Below are positions 7,406 through 15,378 of a DNA stretch of 39,396 nt, in pieces. The notes under the pieces are model-generated. The model was not told the DNA's origin, made no database searches, and saw only the letters and a list, made by a program, of their open reading frames with translations. The translations under genes and the position numbers were made by a program. Source of the stretch: Betaproteobacteria bacterium (GTDB taxonomy: Bacteria; Pseudomonadota; Gammaproteobacteria; Burkholderiales; SG8-41); the NCBI GenBank assembly GCA_947476215.1, contig CANJQI010000032.1, positions 1-39,396 on the forward strand, given 5' to 3'. Within the stretch, counting starts at the first letter, position 1. The number at the start of each line of letters is the position of its first letter.

Positions 7406-8389
7406 GTGCGCAATTACTTTTTTCTATCGTTAGCTGTAATGTGTTTTACTGCGGGTTCTTCCCGCGCGCAAAGTTATCCGCTCAAATCTGTACAGATCAT
7501 CATCCCATATCAGGCCGGCAGTTCGGTCGATGTCGTATTCCGCATCCTCGCGCCCAGGTTATCCGATCACCTCGGGCAACAAACCATCGTCGTTAACCGG
7601 CCCGGCGGTGCCGCGACCATCGGCATGAATGCAGTCGCAAAAGCGACGCCGGACGGACACACGATGGGCGTCGCCACGCTCTCTTTCGCGACAAATCCGC
7701 ACTTCATGACTGACCAGATGCCCTTCAATTCGGAAAAAGATCTCACGCCCGTCAGTCTTGTTACCCGAACGCCGCTGGTCCTGACCGTGTCCGCAGAAGT
7801 ACCCGTCAAGACTGTGAAGGAGCTGATCACACTGGCGCGCGCAAAACCCGATACACTCAATTACGCATCCGCGGGCATTGCCAGCTCCAGCCATCTTGCT
7901 GGCGCGTTGTTCGCATCCATGAGCGGCATCAAGATTACGCATGTTCCCTTCAGCACCACAGGCTCCGGTACGGGACTGGCGGGCGGCCAGACACAAATAC
8001 AGATAACCGGTATTCCGTCGTCGCTGCCCAACATCAAGTCCGGACGCAGCATTGCTCTCGCCGTAACCACGGCGAAACGGGTTGCAGCGCTACCCGGCGT
8101 TCCGCCTCTTGCCGAAGCCGGCGTCCCGGACTTCGAAATGTCGGAATGGGCAGCGCTGCTGACGCCGACGGGCACGCCCCGTGCAGCAATCGATCGTATC
8201 TACCGTGATTTACTGAAGACCGCGGCGGATACCGAAGTCAGACAGCGCATTGAAAACCTTGCGGTACAGATTGTTTGCAGTACACCCGAGGAGCTTGCAG
8301 GCCACCTGAAGAAGGAGCGTGTAATCTGGGCCCGGATGGCAGCCGAGGTCAACGCCGCCGAAAAAAAAACCGTTAGATTGATCCCTTAA
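7406..8389 (+). CDS. Bug-family TTT substrate-binding protein (3)
   Basis: A 327-residue receptor starting at GTG 7406, with signal peptide MRNYFFLSLAVMCFTAGSSR ending at AQ before SYPLKSVQIIIPY. The ligand loop is QAGSSVDVVFRILAPRL, followed by IVVNRPGGAATIGMNAVAKA, DGHTMGVA and LNYASAGIASSSHLAGALF. Two features set it apart: VVNRPGG instead of VVDNRPGA, and a poly-Lys tail region (EKKTVRLIP) from the run of eight A residues at 8361-8368. It lies 22 bases ahead of an MmgE/PrpD gene and is probably cotranscribed with it and with the Bug gene at 9943. The ribosome site before the GTG is weak, so the start is the least sure part. Confidence 0.92.
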   Translation: MRNYFFLSLAVMCFTAGSSRAQSYPLKSVQIIIPYQAGSSVDVVFRILAPRLSDHLGQQTIVVNRPGGAATIGMNAVAKATPDGHTMGVATLSFATNPHFMTDQMPFNSEKDLTPVSLVTRTPLVLTVSAEVPVKTVKELITLARAKPDTLNYASAGIASSSHLAGALFASMSGIKITHVPFSTTGSGTGLAGGQTQIQITGIPSSLPNIKSGRSIALAVTTAKRVAALPGVPPLAEAGVPDFEMSEWAALLTPTGTPRAAIDRIYRDLLKTAADTEVRQRIENLAVQIVCSTPEELAGHLKKERVIWARMAAEVNAAEKKTVRLIP

Positions 8390-8411
8390 GCAGCATTGTA
8401 AGAAATTGCAC

Positions 8412-9809
8412 ATGGCAGATTCCGCAGAAACCGGAAATCCTTACACTCGGGGAATGGCAGCATTCATTTCCGGACTGCGCTTTGAGGCAATTCCGGATAC
8501 CGTCATAACACGCGTCAAGCTTCTCATACTCGATACGCTGGGCTGCGGCATCTACGCGGCGGATAAAGAACATAGCCGGATAATGCTAAGCACCCTGCGC
8601 GCTCTGGACCATACGCGCAACTGCACGGTCTGGGGTACGCGCGAGCGACTTTCCGCGCCGCACGCCGCACTCATCAATGGTGCCATGGTGCAAGGATTTG
8701 AAATCGACGACGTACACATGCGGGCAACCGTCCACGTCGGTAGTGTCTCGTTGCCGACCATCGTCGCGCTTGCCGAAACAAGATCCGGAATAGGCGGTCG
8801 CACGACTCTTACTTCCGCCGTTGCAGCATACGAAATTGGCGCCAGGGTCGGGTTATGCATGGGTAATGCGCACCTCGCGCAAGGTTGGCACGCACCCGCC
8901 ACGCAGGGCGTATTTGCCGCGGCCGCGGCGGCCGCGGCAATCCTCGGATTATCCGAAGACAAGACCATTCACGCGTTAGGCATAGGCGGAACCCAATCCG
9001 CCGGTCTTATGGCCGCGCAGTACGGGTCCATGGTCAAACGTATGAATGCGGGTCGCGCCGCCCAGAGCGGCCTTTATTCCGGACTGCTTGCCGAATCGGG
9101 TTTTACCGGCATCGTCAATGTATTTGAGAGCAATTACGGGGGATTCTGCACGACATTTTCCCGCTCGCACGATGGTTACGATCTCTCCGAATTGACATCA
9201 GGACTCGGCACGCGCTTTGAAACCCTGAACGTGTCTCTCAAGTTTTATTCATGCGCCGCAAGCATACACACCTCGCTGGATGCAGTCCGTGTCTTGAGGC
9301 AAAAACACCCATTTCGTGCCGACCAAGTTCGTAAAGTCGTAATCCATGCCGCAAAACTGACGATAGATCACGTCGGTTTCCAATACCACCCCGCCGGGAT
9401 GACATCAGCCCAGATGAGCCTGCAGTTCTGCATGGCAACGCTGTTGCTGGAGGGCGACGTATTCGTCGACCAGTTTTCCGAGGGATCGTTTTCAGATCCG
9501 GTTCGGATTGCCATGGCACAAAAAGTTGAAATCGTACACGATCCGGACATTACTGCGATGGGCCCACCACGGCGCTTGCTGGTACGGGTTGATGTACACA
9601 TGAACGACGGCTCCGTACTCAGCGAAACCGCCGAAACCGCTCGCGGCAGGGAAACCCGTTTTGCCTCGGAAACGGAAGTAGTCGAGAAATTCCAGAAGCT
9701 GGCCTCCCATGCCCTGCCCGCGACAAGAGTAGATCAGATAATAAATACGGTACTCAACCTCGAAAAACTGGACGATGCGAACGTACTTGCCATGTTGTTG
9801 ACCCGATAG
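8412..9809 (+). CDS. MmgE/PrpD family protein (copy 2)
   Basis: A 465-residue member of the PrpD/aconitate-decarboxylase fold. Family blocks are VKLLILDTLGCGIYAADKEH, NGAMVQGFEIDDVHMRATVH, GSMVKRMNAGRAAQSGLYSG and VSLKFYSCAASIHTSLDAV. The position that is Asp in the usual HALDxDD motif is Glu here (GFEIDD), while the partner His, both Lys and the later His are kept. ATG 8412 is preferred over an in-frame TTG two codons earlier. A long Ala run (AAAAAAAAILGLS, near residues 172-185) is encoded by a GC-only tract. It sits between two Bug genes on the same strand, 22 bases from the first. Reaction and substrate are not predictable beyond hydroxy or unsaturated carboxylic acids. Confidence 0.9.
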   Translation: MADSAETGNPYTRGMAAFISGLRFEAIPDTVITRVKLLILDTLGCGIYAADKEHSRIMLSTLRALDHTRNCTVWGTRERLSAPHAALINGAMVQGFEIDDVHMRATVHVGSVSLPTIVALAETRSGIGGRTTLTSAVAAYEIGARVGLCMGNAHLAQGWHAPATQGVFAAAAAAAAILGLSEDKTIHALGIGGTQSAGLMAAQYGSMVKRMNAGRAAQSGLYSGLLAESGFTGIVNVFESNYGGFCTTFSRSHDGYDLSELTSGLGTRFETLNVSLKFYSCAASIHTSLDAVRVLRQKHPFRADQVRKVVIHAAKLTIDHVGFQYHPAGMTSAQMSLQFCMATLLLEGDVFVDQFSEGSFSDPVRIAMAQKVEIVHDPDITAMGPPRRLLVRVDVHMNDGSVLSETAETARGRETRFASETEVVEKFQKLASHALPATRVDQIINTVLNLEKLDDANVLAMLLTR

Positions 9810-9879
9810 CAACGCTATCGACAATCTTCCCACGGTCAGATTTGGATCACGCCGTTCAGGGTCATGCTATCCCAGGCTG

Positions 9880-9901
9880 GAATCGTTGGTAACAACGACT
9901 C
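9880..9901. repeat. Short hairpin between MmgE/PrpD copy 2 and Bug 4
   Basis: GAATCGTTG at 9880-9888 pairs with CAACGACTC at 9893-9901 across a GTAA loop, with a single mismatch. No T-run follows, so it is not a typical intrinsic terminator. It could be an operator or an RNA processing or attenuation site ahead of the next receptor gene. The rest of the 130-base gap shows nothing recognisable. Confidence 0.3.
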
Positions 9902-9942
9902 GCATAATTGACCGACGATCATCCACCACCCAACCGTACCTG

Positions 9943-10944
9943 ATGACGAAAAGCACTGACGCCATGACAATTTCCAGCCCGGTCACCCGAAGCATCCTGT
10001 GCGTATTTATTGCGCTGTGTAGCTACACGCCGGCACAAGCTCAAAACTATCCGCTGAAACCCGTGCGTATAGTGCTGCCCTACCCCGCCGGCGGCTCCAG
10101 CGATGCAATCGTGCGTGCGATCAGCCAAAAACTCTCCGCTGCGCTCGGGCAACCCATAGTGATAGACAACCGGGCCGGCGCGGGGGGCAGCGTGGGAACG
10201 GAAAATGTCGCCCGCTCGCAGCCGGATGGTTATACGCTGCTCATCGGCACCAGCGGCACGCATGGTATCAATCCGAGTTTGTACGCACGCCTGCCCTACG
10301 ATCCCGTCAAGGATTTCTCGCCCATCAGTCTGGTCACGTTGGGCATGAACGTCCTCGTAGTTCATCCATCGGTCCCGGCAAAATCCACCCGGGAACTGAT
10401 CACGCTCGCAAAATCCCGCCCAGGCAAGCTCAATTTCTCATCGGCGGGCAACGGCGCGACGTCCCATCTTGCGGGAGAGATGCTGAAGATGCTGGCTGGC
10501 ATCAATATCGTGCACGTGCCCTTCAAGGGCGCGGAACCCGCCATCACCTCGCTGATATCGGGGGAAGTCGATCTTGCAATTCTCAACATCCCGGCGCTGC
10601 TGCCTCAGATCCGCGCCAACAAACTGCGTGCGCTCGCGGTGGCTAGCACGAAACGTTCGTCGTCGCTCCCCGATCTGCCGACGCTGATTGAAACCGGGTT
10701 AGCCGATTTTGACGCCAGTTCGTGGAACGGGCTTTTTGCGCCAGCCGCAACGCCGCGCGATGTCGTTGCAAGACTAAACACCGAGGTCACTCGCATCGTT
10801 CGACTGCCGGATGTCGTGGCCCTGCTCTCTTCCTATGGCACCGAACCGGCGGGTAATACAGCGGAGCAGTTTGAAGCGTTTGTAAAAAGTGAAATCTCGC
10901 GCTGGGCGAAGGTAGTCAAAGCTTCCGGCGCACGCGTTGATTGA
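9943..10944 (+). CDS. Bug-family TTT substrate-binding protein (4)
   Basis: A 333-residue receptor. Several in-frame starts exist. ATG 9943 or ATG 9964 (MTISSPVTRSILCVFIALCS) both leave a signal peptide ending YTPAQAQ before NYPLKPVRIVLPY; neither has a strong ribosome site, and an upstream GTG at 9886 would bury the signal. Downstream come PAGGSSDAIVRAISQKLSAA, IVIDNRAGAGGSVGTENVAR, PDGYTLLIGTSGT, LPYDPVKDFSPISLVT and LNFSSAGNGATSHLAGEML. This is the most canonical Bug sequence in the window. It closes the Bug-MmgE/PrpD-Bug set on the plus strand and converges with the GST gene 21 bases later. Confidence 0.92.
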   Translation: MTKSTDAMTISSPVTRSILCVFIALCSYTPAQAQNYPLKPVRIVLPYPAGGSSDAIVRAISQKLSAALGQPIVIDNRAGAGGSVGTENVARSQPDGYTLLIGTSGTHGINPSLYARLPYDPVKDFSPISLVTLGMNVLVVHPSVPAKSTRELITLAKSRPGKLNFSSAGNGATSHLAGEMLKMLAGINIVHVPFKGAEPAITSLISGEVDLAILNIPALLPQIRANKLRALAVASTKRSSSLPDLPTLIETGLADFDASSWNGLFAPAATPRDVVARLNTEVTRIVRLPDVVALLSSYGTEPAGNTAEQFEAFVKSEISRWAKVVKASGARVD

Positions 10945-10965
10945 TTTCTTACGCAAGCCACGGTT

Positions 10966-11589
10966 TTATCCATTCCCGCTGGTCGAATCCAGAACGTGCT
11001 GCTTATACGCGGGACTGCGACATAGCGCATCGTACCAGGTCTGCAGATTCGCATAGTGCGGATGTTGAATAGGGAATCGGTACCAGCGGTGTATCGCGTT
11101 GCCCAGGGCAATATCGCCAACCGTCAACTCGTTACCGGCGACATAGGTGTTGCCAGCAAGATGCGCATCGAGAATTCTCCAGACTTCCTCGGCGCGCACG
11201 CGCGCCGCCTCGACGTCAGCGGGCGGTATCTTGTCTCCCCTGACAAATGCCCGGAATAACGTCGTAACAGGCGGCGTGGCCGTTGTGAGCTGCCAATCCA
11301 TCCAGCGGCTGGCGCTCGCCGCACGCTGCATATCTGAAGGCCACAACTTTCCCTTTCCGTATTTCATCGCAAGATACCGCACACAGGAATTCGATTCCCA
11401 CAAAACAAAGCCGTCATCGTCTATGGTCGGTACCAGTGCGTTGGGATTCAACGCAAGGTAGTCGGGCGATTTGGTGTTCCCAAATTCCGCGCCGTAGTCC
11501 TGGCGGTCAAATGGCAAACCAATTTCGCCACAGCACCACAACACCTTTTGCACGTTGCTCGATGTTTTACGTCCCAGAATTTTCAGCAT
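10966..11589 (-). CDS. Glutathione S-transferase family protein
   Basis: A 207-residue two-domain GST. The N-terminal thioredoxin-like half starts MLKILGRKTSSNVQKVLWCC, with Ser at 10-11 as the likely thiolate-stabilising residue. It holds NPNALVPTIDDDGFVLWES, containing the cis-Pro and the Glu-Ser pair that binds the gamma-glutamyl group. The all-helical C-terminal half includes ELTVGDIALGNAIHRWYRFP, with the conserved N-capping Asp. ATG 11589 follows GGGAGAAACG; the much longer upstream frame has no support. It is the last gene of a seven-gene minus-strand operon, 37 bases after an amidohydrolase. In such catabolic operons GSTs often detoxify or isomerise an electrophilic intermediate (for example maleyl-type isomerisation), but the reaction here is open. 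Confidence 0.88.
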   Translation of the reverse strand: MLKILGRKTSSNVQKVLWCCGEIGLPFDRQDYGAEFGNTKSPDYLALNPNALVPTIDDDGFVLWESNSCVRYLAMKYGKGKLWPSDMQRAASASRWMDWQLTTATPPVTTLFRAFVRGDKIPPADVEAARVRAEEVWRILDAHLAGNTYVAGNELTVGDIALGNAIHRWYRFPIQHPHYANLQTWYDALCRSPAYKQHVLDSTSGNG

Positions 11590-11626
11590 CGTTTCTCCCA
11601 AAAGAGACGGAGCAAAATAGTCCCAC

Positions 11627-12460
11627 TCATGGCAGAGGCCAGTCCAGCCACTCGCACAGCGCGCGCCCCATGATCCATTCCTTGTCGCGCGCTGTAAGCC
11701 ACGGCAGTTCCTCGGTAAATAACGTAACGCACTGCCGATAGCTGCACGGCAGCCGCGACAGATCGCTTCCCCAGAAAAGTCGGCGCGGACCGAAGGCGTC
11801 ATAGACACGCCGAATATGCCCCTGAACGATGGAATACGGATAGGGCTCTGTCGTATTGCACGGCAAACCCGATACCTTGACGGCAATGTTCGGACGAGGC
11901 GCCAGCGCGAGGAGTTTGTCGAGACCGATAAACGATGCTTCGTCTTTGGTGTGGTACGGAATGGACATGTGATCTAGGGCGATACTCAATCCGGGATAAC
12001 GCTGCGCGATTGCGTCGATCAGATGCAGCAACGCATGCGGCGCCAGCAGCATCACACGTATGCCATAGCGCTCCGCGAGGGGCCAGAACCACTCCAGCTT
12101 GCCTTCCGTCAACAGCGGCAGCTGCCACGGTGTATGAAATGTGAGGCGCACGCCTTTCATACCGGTTTGCGATGTCCAGGCGGGGAGTCTGTCGATAACC
12201 TTGGGGTCGTCGGTATCCAGACGTCCCATCACAACAAAACGATCCGGATGCAAACGTGCCGCTTCAAGGGCGAGGTCGTTGCGGTCGCCTTCCCAACCGG
12301 GCGGAACCAATACCGCACGCTCCACCCCCGCAACCTTCATCTCCTGCAGCAGATCATCCTTGGTAATGGGTTGGGGTCGATGCGGCGCCTGCCGCTTGGG
12401 CCATGGCCGCTGCGGGGTATCGGCCCCCCATATATGAACCTGCGTATCGACAATATGCAC
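11627..12460 (-). CDS. Amidohydrolase-2 / TIM-barrel metal-dependent hydrolase
   Basis: A 277-residue TIM-barrel hydrolase. The N-terminal metal motif is VDTQVHIWG (QxH instead of the usual HxH). It is followed by AVLVPPGWEGDRNDLALEAA, the central His in ALDHMSIPYH, and the C-terminal FGPRRLFWGSDLSRLPCSY, which carries the Asp of the barrel's last strand. GTG 12460 is preceded by AAAAGG at 7 bases. Relatives include lactonases, decarboxylases and amidohydrolases of the Amidohydro_2 family. Sequence alone does not choose among them, but the missing first His resembles metal-light members. It lies 29 bases downstream of an SDR and 37 bases upstream of the GST in the same operon, and differs clearly from the two longer COG3618-type hydrolases in this window. 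Confidence 0.86.
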   Translation of the reverse strand: MHIVDTQVHIWGADTPQRPWPKRQAPHRPQPITKDDLLQEMKVAGVERAVLVPPGWEGDRNDLALEAARLHPDRFVVMGRLDTDDPKVIDRLPAWTSQTGMKGVRLTFHTPWQLPLLTEGKLEWFWPLAERYGIRVMLLAPHALLHLIDAIAQRYPGLSIALDHMSIPYHTKDEASFIGLDKLLALAPRPNIAVKVSGLPCNTTEPYPYSIVQGHIRRVYDAFGPRRLFWGSDLSRLPCSYRQCVTLFTEELPWLTARDKEWIMGRALCEWLDWPLP

Positions 12461-12489
12461 TTTTTACCTTTTATATCGAATGCTTACAT

Positions 12490-13275
12490 TCATATCTTGT
12501 CAGTGCGACCGCCATCCACGAGCAGCGTCTGACCGGAAATGAAACTGGACTCTTCGGATACCAGAAACAGAACCGCATTCGCGATGTCCTGCGGCGTGCC
12601 GGCACGATTCAACACGCAGGTTTTTGTGCGCACGGCCATATGCTCCTTGACCTCCTCCGGCGTACGGGTGGTGGACGTCATCGGCGTCAAAATGAAACCC
12701 GGAGCCACGGAATTCACGTTGATGCCGTGGGGCCCTAGCTCCCGCGCCAACGTCTTGGTGAGTTGTATGACGCCGGCCTTTGCGGCCTGGTAATTCGAAC
12801 TCCCGCCCGGAGAGCCGCCGACCGCATGCCCTCCTACGCCCAAGCCACCCAGCGACGAAATATTCAGCACCTTACCGTAGCGGTGTTTGATCATATAGTC
12901 GGCGACCGCCTGCACCGCGAAAAACGTTCCCTTCAGATCAACGCCGAGCACAATATCCCAGTCTTCGTCATTCATTTCCTTGAAAGGCCGGTTGCGAGTA
13001 ATGCCTGCGCTGTTCACGAGTATGTCTATTTTCCCGAACTTGTCTTCGGTAGCCTGCATCAACTCCTTGAGCTGCGCCCGGCTGGTGACATTGACTTTAA
13101 ACCCCATGGCCTGATGGCCCGCAGCCTGCAACTCCTTTACCGTTGCGTCTACCGCGCCCTGATTCATGTCCGCAATGACGATGGATGCGCCCTCGCTCGC
13201 ACAACGCTCGGCGATCGCCTTGCCCAAGCCCGAACCCGCGCCTGTCACAATTGCTACTCTGCCCTTCAATCTCAT
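12490..13275 (-). CDS. Short-chain dehydrogenase/reductase (copy 1)
   Basis: A 261-residue classical SDR. It has the cofactor motif TGAGSGLGKAI near residue 12, NSAG near 90, the catalytic Ser in NISSLGGLG, and the Tyr-Lys pair in NYQAAKAG, followed by ELGPHGINVNSVAPGFILTPM. An acid (IADMN) after the second strand suggests NAD(H) preference. Between the catalytic Ser and Tyr lies a Gly-rich insertion (GVGGHAVGGSPGGSS). The likely start is ATG 13275 (MRLKGRVAIV); ATG 13290 would add five residues. It is closely similar to the SDR at 21746, including the insertion and the C-terminal SGQTLLVDGGR. It oxidises or reduces an alcohol/ketone in the pathway served by the flanking hydrolases and Bug receptor. 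Confidence 0.93.
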   Translation of the reverse strand: MRLKGRVAIVTGAGSGLGKAIAERCASEGASIVIADMNQGAVDATVKELQAAGHQAMGFKVNVTSRAQLKELMQATEDKFGKIDILVNSAGITRNRPFKEMNDEDWDIVLGVDLKGTFFAVQAVADYMIKHRYGKVLNISSLGGLGVGGHAVGGSPGGSSNYQAAKAGVIQLTKTLARELGPHGINVNSVAPGFILTPMTSTTRTPEEVKEHMAVRTKTCVLNRAGTPQDIANAVLFLVSEESSFISGQTLLVDGGRTDKI

Positions 13276-13328
13276 GTCGTCGACTCTCATTAGGTCCGAT
13301 TGAAAACTGCAAGAATTCCCTTTGACCA

Positions 13329-14285
13329 CTATCGCACAGGCTGCACGCCTTTCATCAGTTTTTGCACGAATGCAGTATCGGCATTGATGTGGGCCGCGAA
13401 CTGCGCCGGTGTACTGCCCACGATTTCAACACCCGAAGCAAAAAATTTCTCCTTCACATCCGGTTTGCTGATGGCACGTATGATTTCCTGGTTCAGGCGA
13501 TTGATGATTGCGTCAGGCGTCTTTGCAGGCACCCACAGTCCCTGCGTGGAGGCCGCCTGAAAGCCCGGCAGACCGGATGCCGCGATAGTCGGCATTCCGG
13601 GCGCAAACGCGGACGGTTCGGCCGTGGAAACCGCCAGTCCGCGCAACTTGCCGGCCTTCACGTGCTGGGTTACCGACGAGGCGACGGCAAACATGACCTG
13701 CAGATTTCCACCCAGCAAATCGATGATGGCTCCACCGCTGCCCTTGTAGAGCACACTCACGAGGTTGACGCCCGCCATCGACTTGAAGATTTCCGCCGCC
13801 AGATGCGTTGCCGATCCCAGTGCCGCATTTCCGTAGTTGAGTTCGCCGGGTTTGGACTTTGCAAGCGCAATCAGTTCCTTGACGGAATGTGCGGCAACCG
13901 ACGGATGGACGACCAGTATGGTGGGGGTCCTGCCGGTCAGGGAAACCGGCAGAAAATCCTTTATGGGGTCATACGATACTGCTTGAAAGAATGGCAGCGT
14001 CCAGAACGTGTCGGACTGCAAAAGCATGGAATAACCGTCTGGCCGCGCCTTCGCCACCGTCTCCATTCCAATAATTCCGGCCCGGTTATCCACGATCACC
14101 GACTGCCCCACATTACTCGCCAGATTCTGCGCAATCAGGCGCGCGGAAAAATCATTTCCGCCGCCCGGGGTGGAGGTCACGATGCGTATCGTCTTGATTG
14201 GAAAATCCTGACTGCAAACTGTCCCGGCAACAAGCACCGTTACAACAAGCCCGGAGATTCTGACTATCGAAAGTACACTTGTCAT
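13329..14285 (-). CDS. Bug-family TTT substrate-binding protein (5)
   Basis: A 318-residue receptor starting at ATG 14285 behind GGGAGGG. The signal peptide (core ISGLVVTVLVAGTV, end CSQ) precedes DFPIKTIRIVTSTPGGGNDF. The GGGNDFSARLIAQNL ligand loop, SVIVDNRAGIIGMETVAKA and DGYSMLLQSDTFWTLPFF place it in the same subgroup as Bug 6. They share ASTQGLW, KTPDAIINRLNQEI-like and SKPDVKEKF stretches almost unchanged. It lies between a COG3618-type hydrolase (12 bases upstream) and SDR copy 1 (53 bases downstream), the same three-gene neighbourhood found again at 19722-22522. It probably captures the acid or lactone precursor handled by those enzymes. Confidence 0.93.
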   Translation of the reverse strand: MTSVLSIVRISGLVVTVLVAGTVCSQDFPIKTIRIVTSTPGGGNDFSARLIAQNLASNVGQSVIVDNRAGIIGMETVAKARPDGYSMLLQSDTFWTLPFFQAVSYDPIKDFLPVSLTGRTPTILVVHPSVAAHSVKELIALAKSKPGELNYGNAALGSATHLAAEIFKSMAGVNLVSVLYKGSGGAIIDLLGGNLQVMFAVASSVTQHVKAGKLRGLAVSTAEPSAFAPGMPTIAASGLPGFQAASTQGLWVPAKTPDAIINRLNQEIIRAISKPDVKEKFFASGVEIVGSTPAQFAAHINADTAFVQKLMKGVQPVR

Positions 14286-14297
14286 GCGTCCCTCCCG

Positions 14298-15338
14298 CTA
14301 AATCTTGATTCGATAAATCCGCGCAGCGGTGTCATGATACATCGCTGCTTTCGCCGCAGCCGAGCAGTTCTTGGTGATGCGTTTCATGGCGTTCCACAGT
14401 ACGCTGTAACTGCAGGTCTGTTTGTCGGGCGGGAAATTACTTTCCATCAGGCAGCGTTCGGGGCCAAATAACTCTATGCACGTCTCGACGTAGGGACGCC
14501 ATGCCGCGGCGACTTCTTCCGACGACGGCGGCATGTCCTTGATGTGAAAATCCCAGCCGCACCGCAGCATGCCCAGACCGCCCACTTTCACGTTCAGATT
14601 GGGAAATTTCGCGAGTTTCTGCATGTGCCCACGCCATATGGCGAATATCTCGTCACGCTTGCCGTCATGGGGAGGCACGCCCAATATTCCACCGACGTGA
14701 TTCATTACCATGGTGGTGTCCGGAAATGCGCGCAACAGGTCCATCAAATCGGTCAACTGGGTATAGAACAACCACGCATCAAACGTCAAACCCATGGGCT
14801 GGAGATGGGCCAGCCCCCGACGGAATGCCGGATCCAGCATCATATGCAGTGGCAGTGAATGCCGCGCCGCAGGTCCCGGATCCGAGGTTACGCCGTGCCG
14901 TATGCCGCAAAACCTTCCATTGCCCGCCGCAGCCAACGCCTCCAATACAGGCTTTACCTTGTCGCCCAGCATCAGATTGGCATGTCCGATGATGCCCGCG
15001 CAAAGCCGCGCCTTGCCGTATCCGTCGCTGGCACACATCGCCGCGACACCATTGACAAACTCGACTTCACCCACCGCCTTCATCTCATCCGGACCGTCGG
15101 CACGATACATGTTCTTGCCCGCCTCGACAAAAACCGATGCCACGATATTGTGGCCGGTGTAAATATCTTCCAAGAGATCATCCATCAGGTATCGGCCACG
15201 CTGATCATTCCAAACATGATGATGGGAATCGATGATGGGCAAATCCGGTTCCAGCGGCGCTTCGATGCGCAGCTTCGTCCATGTATTCACGTCCGTAAGC
15301 TTGCGTCCGTTTGCCCTCAAATCATCTGCTTGCGCCAC
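14298..15338 (-). CDS. COG3618-type TIM-barrel metal-dependent hydrolase (copy 1)
   Basis: A 346-residue amidohydrolase-superfamily protein. The metal-binding HxH lies in LPIIDSHHHVWNDQRGRYL near residue 40. Further blocks are SVFVEAGKNMYRADGP, FCGIRHGVTSDPG, TTMVMNHVGGILG, LNVKVGGLGMLRCGWDFH and FGPERCLMESNFPPDK. The ESNFP form, in place of GSDWP, is usual in the COG3618 branch, which includes sugar-acid and muconolactone-type lactonases. GTG 15338 is chosen because AAGGAG sits 7 bases upstream; the longer frame lacks a site. It lies 40 bases after the flavin reductase and 12 bases before Bug 5. It is a close paralogue of the gene at 19722. Lactone hydrolysis is my best guess, not proven. 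Confidence 0.9.
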   Translation of the reverse strand: MAQADDLRANGRKLTDVNTWTKLRIEAPLEPDLPIIDSHHHVWNDQRGRYLMDDLLEDIYTGHNIVASVFVEAGKNMYRADGPDEMKAVGEVEFVNGVAAMCASDGYGKARLCAGIIGHANLMLGDKVKPVLEALAAAGNGRFCGIRHGVTSDPGPAARHSLPLHMMLDPAFRRGLAHLQPMGLTFDAWLFYTQLTDLMDLLRAFPDTTMVMNHVGGILGVPPHDGKRDEIFAIWRGHMQKLAKFPNLNVKVGGLGMLRCGWDFHIKDMPPSSEEVAAAWRPYVETCIELFGPERCLMESNFPPDKQTCSYSVLWNAMKRITKNCSAAAKAAMYHDTAARIYRIKI

Positions 15339-15378
15339 AGTTGCTCTCCTTTGAGAATATTCACCAAAATGCAGCCCG

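Noticed and set aside
8924-8940. GC-only run encoding an Ala tract, considered as a simple-sequence contingency repeat
   Set aside because: It is an imperfect GCG/GCC mix inside a conserved alanine-rich helix of MmgE/PrpD, not a clean tandem repeat.
13362-14471. 369-residue plus-strand frame opposite Bug 5
   Set aside because: Composition is Arg/His/Gln-rich as expected for antisense of a GC-rich gene; Bug 5 on the other strand has signal peptide and all motifs.
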